Assembly (NCBI GenBank): GCA_001931875.2
Contig: MSJH02000840.1
Span: 248,001-312,000 of the forward strand
Origin: Byssochlamys sp. IMV 00236
Taxonomy: Eukaryota; Ascomycota; Eurotiomycetes; Eurotiales; Thermoascaceae
DNA: 64,000 nucleotides
Direction of reading: 5' to 3'
Shown: piece by piece, positions 1-12,600 of the stretch
Layout of the letters: each line of letters begins with the position of its first letter
How positions within the stretch are numbered: position 1 is the stretch's first letter
Made by a program: the position numbers and the translations under genes
Notes under the pieces: generated by a model
What the model was told of the DNA's origin: nothing
Databases searched by the model: none
Seen by the model: only the letters and a program-made list of their open reading frames with translations

Positions 1-552
1 CCGTCCCAGACGCCGTTTAGCGTGAGTGGGCACGGCAGTGGCTCGGGGGGGCGTGGTGTGGGTGTTAGGGAGGAAATCCCCAAGATCTAATTAAACAGCA
101 CGGGCGTAGTCTTTCCGTAGTTTCACTGTTTCAGTGACTTTAGCATGATTCACTATGAAGGACTAAGAGAGAAAAGAGCTCCAGGTGGATTCAGTGGAGG
201 CGCAAGAGCTGTGGGTGCCTGAATTCCTGGGTGTCTGCCTGACTGCCTGATGGAAACCCTGCCTTTCTGCCTTGTTGCCTTTGTGCCTTGCTAATCGGGC
301 GTTGAATGTATGCCCTGTCAATAAGGCACCAACAAGGCACCGACAAGGCTGCCGGAGCTTCGTCACTCGCAGGCGAACGTCGTCCAGCTCCAGCTCCAGC
401 TGTTCCTCCCAAGTCAAGATCCCCCACCGTCTCCTCTGCTTGCCAACCGCGACTCCTCCCTTCTCTCCCTTGGTATCATCCGCTTTCTCGTCTTCCAAAT
501 CCTACATTTTCACTGTCGTCGCTCTGCCTGGCGCTGAGGCATCGCTGTCGCC
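1..552. other. Upstream region of the proteasome beta-2 gene
   Basis: No gene is supported here. Short overlapping frames exist on both strands but none shows a domain. The last 150 bases before the ATG at 553 are pyrimidine-rich (runs of ctccc and ttctc), which is the usual look of a fungal core promoter and 5' UTR, so this stretch probably holds the promoter of the proteasome subunit gene. Confidence 0.5.
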
Positions 553-1556
553 ATGCCAGGTTTCGACTTCTCCAACTACAACCGCAACGCGGCGCTGCAC
601 GCCAAGGGAGTGCCTCTACCCAAGGCCACCAGCACCGGTACCACGATCGTGGGGTGCATATACGACAATGGCGTTGTGGTATGTTGACTCCGTCATGCGG
701 CGCGGCTGCGATGCGTGCCTGATATGGACCTCAAGACTGACGGTAATCCTAGATCGCAGCAGATACCAGAGCCACCAGTGGTCCTATAGTCGCGGATAAG
801 GTATGAAACATGCGCTTGACGACCACGGAATCATTGCCATCCTTCTCCATTCCGACAGATATAGAGCACCGCTAACCAAGCTGTTCACACGTCTAGAACT
901 GCGAGAAACTCCACTACATTACTCCCCAGATCTGGTGTGCCGGTGCCGGTACAGCTGCAGACACAGAATTCACGACCGCTCTCATCAGCTCCAACCTGGA
1001 GCTGCACTCCCTCTCGACGGGTCGACGACCACGCGTTGTTACCTGCATGACCATGCTGAAGCAACACCTCTTCCGATACCAAGGTCACATTGGCGCCTAC
1101 CTTGTCATCGCGGGCGTTGACCCTACCGGTGTCGGTCTCTACACAGTCCACGCTCACGGTTCGACGGACAAGCTACCATATGTGACTATGGGTTCGGGTT
1201 CTCTTGCTGCGATGTCCGTCTTCGAATCCACGTGGAAGCCCAATCTGAACCGCGATGAGGCTGTGGCTTTGTGTGCGGAGGCCATCAAGGCGGGTATCTT
1301 CAACGATCTCGGCTCCGGTAGCAACGTGGACGTGTGTGTTATCGACAAGGACAAGCCCACGAAGCTGCTGCGGAACTACCTCAAGCCGAACGAACGTGGC
1401 CAGAAGGAGCGCAGCTACCGCTTCCCCAAGGGAACCACAGCCTATCTCAACGAGAAGATCATCACGAAGGAGGATATCCGACGATATGTCACGGTGGAGG
1501 AGCTCTCCAGCGACGACCAACAAGCCGTTGCTGAGAAGATGGAGATCGATACATAG
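553..1556 (+). CDS. pup1: 20S proteasome subunit beta type-2
   Basis: Threonine protease subunit (trypsin-like site) of the 20S proteasome core. Three exons, 553-678, 753-800 and 897-1556, give 277 aa; both introns have GT-AG ends and the frame is continuous. The first 29 residues are a propeptide ending TSTG, and the mature protein would start at Thr30 (TTIVGC), the catalytic nucleophile. The other active-site residues sit where the family has them: Asp46 in IAADTRAT (mature D17) and Lys62 in NCEKL (mature K33). Also readable is the family's conserved [12 protein letters not shown]. The C-terminal arm wraps a neighbouring beta subunit in known structures. The gene is complete and close to the usual length. 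The symbol follows the yeast orthologue. Confidence 0.96.
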
Positions 1557-2089
1557 CCTGTATTACCAACGAACTGTTAAATGATAATCTTGGAGATGAA
1601 ATCATACCCAATGCATTTCGATCTCTCTCTCTCTTGCTCTTATTGAATTCCTCTCTGTACTACATTCCCGCCCGATAAAGTGAAAGTTAAGAAAACATGT
1701 TTTCCTTTGACAGCATTCCTGGACACGGAGCGGCGCTGGAAGGAAAGACGGCTTCGAATTTTACGTATCACTATTGATGACTCTTAATCAATGCCGATGC
1801 TCAAGACGTCCATACCTTAGATATACGAGGCCCATTAGATGAAAAAAAAAAAAAATCACAGAAGAATACTACGTAGGGATAAGGAACGCAGTCTGCTGTA
1901 AAAGATTGATCGATCGCGGGATCGAAGTCATATATTTCGTTTTTTTTTTTTTCTTTTCTTTTCTAAAGTACCGGGTATCTACTATATATACATAATCTAA
2001 TATCTAGAAAAGCCTTATCACGGAAACGATGTTCCAGGAGCAGAGCTATTCCGCAGAAGCACAAGCACAAGCACAAGGCTGTCGACAGT
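1557..2089. other. Intergenic, convergent 3' ends
   Basis: This lies between the ends of two converging genes. It contains homopolymer A and T tracts (around 1843-1855 and 1939-1951) and a short TATATA stretch. I see no gene; it probably holds the 3' UTRs and polyadenylation signals of both neighbours. Confidence 0.5.
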
Positions 2090-4445
2090 CTATGCGGGTA
2101 CATTCCTCAATGCCATAACCACCTCAGGGTCCTCGGCCTCGGCCACAAGATCCATAATGAACTTGTACCGCAGAGTAGAGACATGCATGCCTGCTTGTTG
2201 GTACCGAGTGATTCCGCAATGGTACATTGCACGGACGAGCGGTGGTTTGATAGGAGCTTGATGTTTCCTCAGGAAAAGGTATAGCCAATGCACCACTCGG
2301 TAGGCCTGGCGAGGAGTCAAGTTCTTGGCAGTTGCAAAAGTGATGGCGAGCAGATGGATTAGTTCCAGGCATGCATGCGGATCAGGATGTTCAGGATCTC
2401 GGGCTAATGCGAGTGCAGTGCCAGCCGAATCTAGGTCTGGTGGCGGGCCCCATGCTCGCGAGAGCGCAATCTTCAGCGGAGTATGGGAGCGCAAGATTCG
2501 AAGCACGATTAGATAGTCATTGACGCCGCCACTCTTTACGAAACTCTTGCTTTGCTCGATGAAGGAAGTACTAGTGATATCGATCTTGCGGACCGTCTTT
2601 TCGAAGCTTGAACCGAAGTAGCGGCGGGTAGCCAAATAGCTCAGTCTGTTTGCGAACAGGTCCGTGATAGTCTGATCTGACGCCTCCAGTTGCTTTAACG
2701 CCATCCGTGCCAGATCCTTGGGTTGCTTTTTTGTTTTGACGGCAATAGCCATCATGATAACATTGTTAGATGGAATGTTCAGTTCTTGAAGACCCTTCAC
2801 GAGGTTCACTAGCACGTCTCTCTCCTCCCAATCCCTCGTAATCCTGGTGAAACGGACAAGAAGTTCCGAGACTACCCTCGCGACAGACTGGGGAAGTTCC
2901 CAAGAGTGATGTCGAGAGACAGAGCGACCAAGGGATTTTAAGATCCACAGGCGAATGAGAATCTCTTGGTGGGTTTGAAGGCTAGGATGGGGACTATTGG
3001 AATCCTCGGTCCGCCTTGTCTTGCTTTTTGCTGATTTCAGGGACAGCCACGCTCGAGATGACAGGAGAACTTCAAGATTGCTGACACTTTTCAGGAAGTT
3101 TCTCCAAGCTTTGAACACCACATCTCTATGCATTTTCTCTTCCAAGGTCAACGCGAGGTGTTCTGTCACCTCGATGATGTAGTTTGAAGCCAGATGGGGC
3201 GAGAAGCACGCGAGCAAACTTTGAACATAGTCATTGTTGTACTTCCTCTGGTCGAAGCCGGACTTGTCTTGGACTGAGTCCGTCGGAAGGCTTAGCCACT
3301 GTGAAATAAAGCATGGCACCCAGCTACAGTCTTGGGTGGGTGAAGGGTGTGTAGACACTATAATATCCCTTGCCAGCAGTAACACCTCCTTGTGCAACTC
3401 CGTCTGAGCAAGCTCATCCAGCCACGACTGGAATATTTTCTGTTCCAGGTCTTCGACCCGCAGCACGTTACAACTCCGTAGCGCATCCCACAGACTCCGA
3501 TAACAGCGCACGAGTTCGTTCGGATTCTCGGATCGCAGTGTCCCAGTTCCAACCTTTATCTCTGGCAGCCCTTCAATGATTAGGCCAATCTCTTCAGTTG
3601 GGATTAAGCCGAGCTCGAGCGCTCGATTAATGGCACGAAGGAATTCATCCCTGTTGGATGCGCTCGCCTCGTATGCGACCAGATGCTCCACCAACGATAG
3701 ATAATTTCCCGCGTTACGCACATTGAGCGTCGGGTCATCCAAGAAGGCTATCATCTCCACCACTGATTCCTCGCGGCGCAGCGTGTGAGATAGCATATTG
3801 CCAAAAATCATCTGGCTGTAGGCTGGGTCGTGTTTGATATCAAGGTCGAAATCGCAGATTATCTTCCGTATATCATCCACCCTCCAACATTTTTTCAGCT
3901 CCTCCTCCAGCAGTTCATCTCGAGCAGTCGTGCTCAGCTGACTGGAGTGCTTCGACCACGAAAAAGGTATTTCAGCATCATCTAAATCGTCACTTCCCTC
4001 GGCTAGAAAAGAAGGCATGGGCGGCGCAGGGGGACTCGGAGCATAAGAGTATGATGAACCTTTGAAAGAAGTCAATTTTCCATGCCTCGTATAGTATATA
4101 TATATATATAACGGGTATTTTACCGAGTGAGTCAAATTGTGAAGAAAGGGCAAAGTTGGAATCATTCGACTTCCACTTCATATGCCCCGTCCCATTCCTC
4201 CCAAACAGACTGCCCATGTCTGGCAACCCATAATTGCCCACACTAGCCAATGCCGTATTCCTCCGCTTCGCAAGACGCCTCCGCGCCTCTAATGGACCCG
4301 GCACCTTGCTTTCATGGCGTTTCTGGCAGTTTACGAACCGCTTGAAGGTCGATGCGAGTAGGTCATCGCTGATCCACACATGGTCGATGAGCGCAGAGGT
4401 AGGTGGCTGCAGGGCATGCCGGCAAGCATGCCTGCTGAGAGACAT
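2090..4445 (-). CDS. Conserved-looking hypothetical protein, about 763 aa
   Basis: I do not recognise this family. The best model is two exons, 4445-4124 and 4059-2090, joined across a 64-nt intron (gtaaaa donor, ttgac branch, caaag acceptor) to give 763 aa. The N-terminus is basic (EARRRLAKRR near residue 57), then comes a proline-rich linker, then a long, mostly alpha-helical body without transmembrane segments. That body resembles organellar helical-repeat proteins in texture only. The start is uncertain: an upstream frame beginning at 4630 encodes an Arg/Ala-rich, presequence-like N-terminus and could be joined by a 53-nt intron with a weak donor. Mitochondrial targeting is therefore possible but unproven. 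The gene converges on the proteasome gene. Confidence 0.75.
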
Positions 4446-5477
4446 TCGGCATCAGCGACAAAAAGCGCGCAATTGATCCTTGTCGAGTGTCGTCTGAAGC
4501 TATGTACAGCTTTGGCGAGCGAGGTTCGATTCGCAGCCCGCAAGAGCGCCAAGGCTGGTGTGCTGACTAACCATCTTACGACCATCCAGTTACGAGCACA
4601 ACTATTGGACGGTGTCCTTCGTATAAACAAGACACCATATAGACTAGAATTGTGTTTTGATTCAGCAATGTTATGATATCCTTATTTTCAATTATTATAT
4701 GAGGAACACAGAGCGCGTGTTGCTGATATGTGTTCTCAGGTCACCTACATGTCCGTCTGTATATTGTATATTTGTGGCGTTTCCTCTATGCTAGGCAGCA
4801 TTTTCTACACTGCGAAATTTCGAGGTCCCTAGATTGGATGCTGATCCTGCCGTTGATCATGTAGTTCAATATGAACAAATTGAACTTGGATCGCAATAAT
4901 CCGTGGAAATTCGAATTGGCCATGTTGTCATCCATGAAAACGAAGAGGAAGTGTAGAATCGAATGGTTGGTCATGCTTTGTGTCAAATTGATCTCAAGTG
5001 CTTACTTCGTTTCGTCGATGAGAGCATACTATGCTAGCTCTGAGGATTTATTATCAGACAGAATGTGAAACCGATATAGCTCTAATCTGGTTAATGAAGG
5101 CTTCGCTGAACCCGGTGCGACCTATCGAGCCTATCCTGCTCTGACTTGTTTTTCGGATGTCCACTCGTCTCCGACTCTTCTAGTAGCAAGCGGGACACTA
5201 TATCTCAACAGACCCATGGAGAGAAACCCATTCTTGCGAGGAAAGAGCGTTGTCGAGCTGATGGTATGCAGCACCCAACGGTATAAGGCCGCTCCTGCCG
5301 TGGCAATACTTCATATCATCCGTGTGAACATGAGAGATCGATACTCGTTACAACTGTTATAACCATCACATTCATTGCTATTCATATTGGAGAACAGGAT
5401 ACCATCGGGATATATATGACATATCACGACCACCAAATACCCATTATTATTTTCTACGTGGAGAGTATTCGAACAGT
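4446..5477. other. Intergenic between divergent hypothetical genes
   Basis: The two flanking genes are transcribed away from each other, so both promoters should be here. If the upstream exon of the left gene is real, it occupies part of 4446-4630. Otherwise the region is AT-rich with only short, featureless frames. Confidence 0.4.
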
Positions 5478-6629
5478 ATGGCAGAACAGGAGAACCTTGA
5501 CGTTTCGATGGAGGATATATTTGACTTCGACAATGCAGCGCTTCCCGAGGAGTATGCTAGACAATATAACCTCCTTGCTGGATATCCGGACGGTGGAATG
5601 CAGCAGGCCTTTCATAGTTCGCGACAACCTGAGGGAGGAACTAGAAATGATGAAAATGTATCAGCTTTCCAGCATCACGTACAAGAATCTGCAGGAGACC
5701 AACCTGGTGTAGACGGCAGACACCATGCACTCATCTCAGAGGGAAACGGGACGACGGTGCCTGCAGCACAGGATTCCCGTGGTATGAATCCAGTCATTTC
5801 CCATGTTGGCGCTCACCCCAATCGTCCGGTTTTTGCTCTTGTGGACGGGTTTCCAATCCTTACTTGGCCATTGAGTCCTCCAATTCACGGGCAACCTCAC
5901 CAGGTCTATCAGTGGCGTCCCGAGCAGATCCCCAACCTTCCTCTATCCCCCTATGGGTCGTCCAGGACGGGACACCGATTACCGCAACTCCAGATTCAGC
6001 GATATGTTGCCAACAGGAACATGATCGCTGGTTTTCACCGGGCTTTGTGGAAGCTTCAACCTCCAGGCTCAATCTACTGTGCGGCGGAGCTGGAGGGGAC
6101 ATCAATCACGGTGCACGACCTGGCCAGCCAGCTGACTTCGCTGCTTCCCTCGAGATACGTTGCAGTCCAGAATGTCCCTTTCAGTCCATCTTCATATATG
6201 GAGGTCCGCCAGTATGTTCACCCAGTAGACTTCAACCGAAGGAGTCTTCTGGATGGTTTTATGGGTAGCAACCAAGATAGTGTCTTTTTTGCTTGCACAG
6301 TTGTTGAGCTAGGAGATTATCGATCTGTCGCCATGGGTCGCATCGAGAAGGGGTCACGATATCCATTGTTTCGACCGCGGGAAGGGTTTTTATACTTCCA
6401 GATTCGTGATCTGGCAGTCCTTCCAGGACGATCGCCTGGAGTCGGAGGATGGGTCATCGCATCTTTGTTATTTGCCGTTGTTCAGTTCGTCCCTAGAGGC
6501 GCGATGTTTGAAGTAGTCATGGTTGTTCCTGAGGCTCTGAGGAGCTGGTGCGAGAGACTGCCCGGGATGCACCGAGACGAGAGCCATCCAGACTATCCTA
6601 TTTTCAATGTACGCGGACGGAAGCTATAG
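5478..6629 (+). CDS. Hypothetical protein, 383 aa, single exon
   Basis: One uninterrupted frame from an ATG in a fair context (A at -3, G at +4). I recognise no domain. The N-terminal third is acidic and low in structure (SMEDIFDFDNAALPEEY near the start, then Gln/Gly/Asn-rich). The C-terminal half has the hydrophobic patterning of a folded domain (FFACTVVELGDYRSVAMGRI, then GGWVIASLLFAVVQFVPRGA). There is no signal peptide, and the hydrophobic stretch near residue 330 is too short and broken to be a confident membrane span. The compact gene between AT-rich flanks suggests a lineage-restricted gene. Confidence is for the frame being coding, not for any function. Confidence 0.7.
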   Translation: MAEQENLDVSMEDIFDFDNAALPEEYARQYNLLAGYPDGGMQQAFHSSRQPEGGTRNDENVSAFQHHVQESAGDQPGVDGRHHALISEGNGTTVPAAQDSRGMNPVISHVGAHPNRPVFALVDGFPILTWPLSPPIHGQPHQVYQWRPEQIPNLPLSPYGSSRTGHRLPQLQIQRYVANRNMIAGFHRALWKLQPPGSIYCAAELEGTSITVHDLASQLTSLLPSRYVAVQNVPFSPSSYMEVRQYVHPVDFNRRSLLDGFMGSNQDSVFFACTVVELGDYRSVAMGRIEKGSRYPLFRPREGFLYFQIRDLAVLPGRSPGVGGWVIASLLFAVVQFVPRGAMFEVVMVVPEALRSWCERLPGMHRDESHPDYPIFNVRGRKL

Positions 6630-9600
6630 AGTGACGTGAGTCTGAACCCGAGGACTATGGCTGCAGGATAGGTGTTTGCCATCGAAAAGGACGTCGGAGA
6701 CACGGACAACATCTGGGACGCAAAATCCTGCAAAGGCTCACATGGCTAGGTTAGTCGTCATTCGCAACTTGGATCTCTGTAAGCAAAGGGAAAGCATGAG
6801 ACTGAATGGAAATGGATCAACTACAAGTCGTGTGCACTCATATTGACAGTCTCAACAGGCATACCCTGAGCTGGTTACCACCGGCAAGAGACAACCTGCG
6901 GGACCGCTCGGCCGTGTTCAGCTCAAGTGCAAGATCAGAGTCAATAATACGTTAATTACTCGGGAGAACAGAAAAAATGAAATGGTTAATCATAAAGCGA
7001 ATACTCATTACGTATCTGCCTTTTCTCTCCAGACGTGGTGGGTCTTAGTAGGCTTATTCCTCTTGCCAACTCACAATCCGTTCTGTGCTTCTCGACTCCA
7101 TCCAATCTACCTTCAGCAATGCAGAGGACCCTGATCGAAAATGGCGCAAGGCCCGACACTACGACCGTAGTCGAACTATACTTACCCCCATACTTACTCT
7201 GTCCGAACGAGAAGGACTCTTGGGCGTCTGATCATTCAGTCCCCGTCCCTCTTGGCAGGCGTGAGAATATGACACGGAACGTTCTGGCAGTACTCTAGAT
7301 AAACTGTAGCCTGTTATATTCGAGAAAGAAATCACTGCAGAGTACCTAAGTAATCAGCAGTAGTTAGCACCCCTAACGACGTGGCCCCGTTGGGAGTCTG
7401 GCGATTCTCGAACTGACGCGGGAACCACAAGCCGTAGATAGGGTACTTAGAGCAACGACGGGATCAGAACGTACTACTAGAGAAGGCTACTACTACTAAT
7501 ACGTACTACGGGCCTGTCTAATAATTCTAGGGCCTGTTGAGTTGCTAATTACTAGTTCACCCGTGGATTAGAGTTCAAGGGTTTCTCTTTCTGCGGAGGT
7601 ATAATATAGCGTATTATAGTCTATAATGATTATTATTACTACTGCTGCTGTTAACTAGGTGAGTTGTTCTTAGTTATTATTATCCTCTACACTGGAGTAG
7701 TTAACTTAGTCCGCAGGTAGAAACAGGTGGTGAACTAAATCCTAACCCTTCCCATCCATTACTACTTCTCAAACTCGCTAACTAAAATTTCCAATTGATC
7801 GTCAATTGTAAGTTACTGTACATGAAGAGCAACGTAGAGTAAAAAAAGAAAAAAGACACTCCACCTCGTCATCTATTGAACGTGGCTCTCGTGGCAGAAT
7901 GCTGTCCCTGTGTCTCTGCTTCTCTCTCTTGTAAAGTAAGCCTGCTAAGATCATCACCCCATGATTCCGTAAAGTATGTATGTACAGTACAACGTATAAT
8001 AATAATAATACTACATCATAACAATAACATGGCATAACATAACTCCTTTACAGACCGACATTACCAATCCTAGTGTTCATTACAAGGAATCAATCATATT
8101 CTTCTTACTCCGTACAGTACACACAAGACAGAAGAAAGAAGATCTTTCGGGATTTGGAAACCCCCATACCATTTACCGGTAGGATGGATGATCAGGGGGG
8201 GGAAGCGTTTGGGATTCCGGGGAAGGGCGAGAGAATATGCGTTTTGTTTCAAAACTACGTGTACATTTACAGAAAGGGTTGTTGGGGGATGGAGAAAATA
8301 TCAAGTAGAATGAATGACCACGGTTCAGTTCTTGATCTGAGCCAGCTAGAGAGGAAAAAAATATTTTTTTTTCTTCGCGTATCTCGTTTCATCTTTCCTT
8401 TTTGTAAGAGCGATCTTGTTTGGTTAATGCCTGTTTTCGGATATGGTGGATTTTGGTCTGGTTTCAGATGAGGGAGAGAAGGAGATAGTGGTGGATATGA
8501 TATCTAGTAGCATGTTATCTGGATTCTGGAGTTTCTACCATATAGCATGACACACACACAGAAAGAAAAGCAACGAAAAGAGAACAAGCGAGTCTCATTG
8601 ACGGAAAGGTGATGATTGTTGAAAAAAAAAAAAAGCGCCATGGCCGGGATATCCCTGTTCAATGTTTCTCGGTAGAGTAGATAGTAGCATTCACCCAAAC
8701 CCTTAGTTTTCGCACTAAGGTAGGATCTATGCTGGGATGATGCCCTTTTCTCTCATCTTATTTTTTTCAGGGATGGTCAGTTGTAATAATAGTACGGACT
8801 TATTGTTATTATTATTATTACTTGGTTATGTTATGTTATGTTATGTTATATTAATAACTCCGAGTAACGAACCACTTTGCCGTTACATAGGCTGAGGCCG
8901 ATCCCAACGGGACGGTGCTACCTGCATCGAGAGTCGAGACTAGATAGGTCAATCTCTCTCCTCTTTTTCCTTTTTTTCTTCTTTGCTTTTTCTGTTACCC
9001 GCGCCGCTTGCTGCGGGTTACCGCCTCGCTGGGATTCGAAGAAAAAAAAAGACGGGGTTGCTTCTTTTTTGGCCGTGGAGCGACGCTTGGACATCCCAGT
9101 CCCAACGTCGTGGCTCTGGTTTCTTATGGGGCGTTTTGCTATTCCCCTTTTAACTAGCCTCAGGAGTGTAACCTGGTTAGTTATGTGAGTTACTCATACC
9201 TTACTAAGAAAGTAGTTCGTTGTTCTTTTTCTTTTCTTCTTCTGCTATTTCTCCGGGAGTCTCCCGAATCCCGAGTCTGAAAGTTACGAATAATATCAGC
9301 TACGGACGTGTCTGAGGATGATGGCAGAAGCAGAGAACAGAGAGAAAAGGGTGGATCTCCTTCTCTATCCCTACTTAACTAAAATTCACAAAAGCCCTCA
9401 GTTTTGGGGGATCCGCAGCGGGACCCGACAATCCGGGAGCGGTCTGGGAGTGAATTCGGACTAGAGTCAAGTCGAATAGGAGGCGTTCGCAGAATCGCGC
9501 ATCGGTTCGCTCTTCCCACGAGCGTGCGCTGGCAGTAGTAGGAGTGGCTGCTGCATGTGTTATCGTGGAAGATCCCTGTAATCTTGTGTGTCCATCCCTT

Positions 9601-12600
9601 CTGGCTGGTCCGCTAGATGATAGCTTAAAATTACGGGCAACCAGGACAAGACAAGAAAGGGCCCTTGGACGTCGCATGACGTATTACTGCTGTAGGATTT
9701 GCGCAATGCAGATTGCATATTCCTGATTTTTCAGTGTTTAGGTTGCCTTGTGCTTCTTTTGATCCATAGCCATCTCCTTTTTTTGGTGAAGGCAACGAAA
9801 AAAACGACCAGGTCCCAGCACGGCGGGTGTGCCGGGAAAAATCCGTGACCCTGGTCTGAAGTTCAGTTTGTCTTGAAGACCCGATACTGTGGATTGGCCT
9901 AGCCCGTAATTATCTAGAGTCGTGGGGACTTGGTCCGACTAGCTAGCTCACTGAGACTGGCCTCTTCTGAGCGTTGTGGTTAATCATATGCGGAGCACTC
10001 TGTACTCTGCTGTAGTTCAGCAGATTGTCGGGATCCAGCCGTCAATATGATTAGCACGTTTCTCCGACGTTTAGCCGCCCCAATAATGTCTGGAGAGTCT
10101 TCGGAGGGAAGGGTGTTGCCCGGGCGGGGCTATGACAGGGGTTGTACTGTATGGTAGTTGTTCATCGAAGGGGAATCGAAATAGACAATATCGTCTGTCC
10201 CAAGCTGATGATTTGAATTCTTTTTTGTTTGATGCAGCGGGTATGTACTGTAGAATGACAAATTCCGTGAGTCCAGTACCATGGTTCACAACTGGGGCTG
10301 ATCCAGTGGCTCGGTACCGCCCTCCGCAAAACTCTACTACTGACAAATATATCCGCGACGTCGGGCGAATCGATCGTCACGAATCCTTTATCCATAATCC
10401 CAGGGTCCTTTCCGAAGTGGCATGTCCCGAAGGTCCGAAAGGGGGCTCCACCCGATCCAGTACTACCTTCCCGTCCTAAACACGAAGGTTATGGTAAGCG
10501 GGTTAAGCGCTCAGGGAACGATTGGTGATGGACTCCCTAGAACATAGACAAGGAGGCTCGCGGGAGGATGATCCCGGCAGAACCACGGTTGCGGTTGCGA
10601 ATAATGGATAGGTGCCGTACGCAGTAGTCCGCTCACTGTCCTGTCAGAAGCCGGTGGGGTTTCCATCCCTTACTGCGAACTTGAAGCTAAAAGCTCGAGT
10701 GCATTTGAGTCTCTGAGAAAGCTGAATATACACGAACTGATCTGGTCAAGTAAGGTCAGTAACGGGGTCAATCGGACAGTGAAGACGGAGATCTCCGTGT
10801 TGTTTGGGACGTCGTCTTTCCCAAGGATTATGTACTGTACATGCAGCTCCGTGCGTGGGATGAACTCGTCTCTCTCATTTTTGGGCTGGTGACGGCCCTC
10901 TTTTCAGACTGGTAGTTAGGACTGCGCTGCTTCCTCATAGTCGGGTATTATAGGACGGTGGCCTTGTAAGATAATAAGACTAGCTATCGCAAATATGAAA
11001 CAAGGCTGTAGAGGGCCAGAACGCCTGACTGCAGGTCAATATGAAGAGTTGCAACACGATCGACGCTCCTCAGCTTCTCACACCGCCAATGGCTTGTGGA
11101 GTCAATTGGGCTGCCTGAATTCCAGGAGCATGAAGCTGCTCAGCTCTTGTGAAATAGTCTTGCTCCTGTTTGGCTGCAGGCAGCTCTCCGGCGTCAGGAG
11201 GTCCCAGTAGGGTCCAAGATTCTCAATATCAAAGGCATAGTTACTGCCCCTCACGAGAGTAGAAGAAGAACCAGACTCTCCTGCCGTGCGGTCCGCGTGA
11301 TAGGTTGCTCCACGAGTGGATAGCCCCTGGTTTTGAAGAAGATCTCGACGTCCCGTTCCGCTCATGGGAGCACAGCTGGATTCCGTGGTTATGGATGGTT
11401 CGCAGACAAGGCATCTTCACTGCGCACCAGGACATATACTGGCCGCACCATTACTCAAGTCTCAAACTGCCGGTTCAATGTTTGGCGATCTGCGTCTGCA
11501 TCCCGAATCGTCGGGCCGGTGAGAAGACATGAAGGTCCCCGGTAGAGAAGTCTGTACGCAGAATAGTGCTGCCCATTGCCTCGTTTCAGCATTGGTCCAC
11601 AACTCGCCCACGCGTTGACGGGAATTGCGCTCTGTGCGCCGGAAACATGATAGTGTTCTGTGTGAATTTTGCGCATTTCCAATAGCTTCTGTGGTGTGAC
11701 CGATGATTTCCCCGTTTGGATCCATATCATATAACGGGCGGTTCGCATTACCCTAGCGGCTGTGTACAGTATTATTTCGAGGGTTGTTGCGCTCTGGTCG
11801 CCTGCTCCAGCATGGATGTCGGTTTTCATGTTAAATTAAAGACCGTTTGCAGCGCATCTGATGAGGCGACCCCGGATGCTGGGCCCGGCAGCCATGAGCG
11901 GCTTCGTCGTAACGTGGCTGCAACGTGCCAGAATAGGAACTGGACCGGTGCAGGATGTCTGTGATCAAAGCGTTGGGAGAGGCGTCACGCTGAGATGAAA
12001 AATATATCCTCTCCAATAAGCACCGGCATTGCAATCGACTAACAGGGACCGTCGTCGGCATTTGCCATTCCGAGAAAGCATCGAGACCGTTGGTTCCCAC
12101 CGGGGTTGATGCGAGCCTGGATCTGTCGCAAAAGGGTCAACAGTCATAGCAGCAATAAACAGAATCATCATAAATAATAATAATACCAGCCTCGTCCACC
12201 TCAGCAGGTCATGATCCATGGCGGCACGTCAGCTGGTGGTTAATCGGCGGGGACTTTATTGTGTTGGAACTCGGGAAGTTCTCGGGTAAATAATTACTGG
12301 AAGCAGAGTAGACTCGCCAACCATCTTCTCAACCATCTCTCTCCCTTTTCCGTATCAGCAACCGAAGCAATGCTCAGCTTCTGGAATCTGACCCAGATCG
12401 AAAAAAAAGAAAGAAAGTCTGCTAGACTATTGTTCCGATATTCCACTGCAAAGAGTCTAGTGCATCGTGAGCGCGTGGCTTGCAGTCCCCCGTGTTAAGA
12501 AAAAAGAAAATAAGTCAACCAGCTAACTACATAACTAATAATGGGTGAGGAAAAGAAGGCGAGCTACTCCCCCCAATCTTGATCGCGCAGGATTGAGTTT

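Noticed and set aside
7370..7560. Possible LTR-like remnant (tggcgattctcgaactgacg and following)
   Set aside because: It has the look of retroelement ends, but I found no matching second copy, terminal dinucleotides, primer site or coding sequence in the window.
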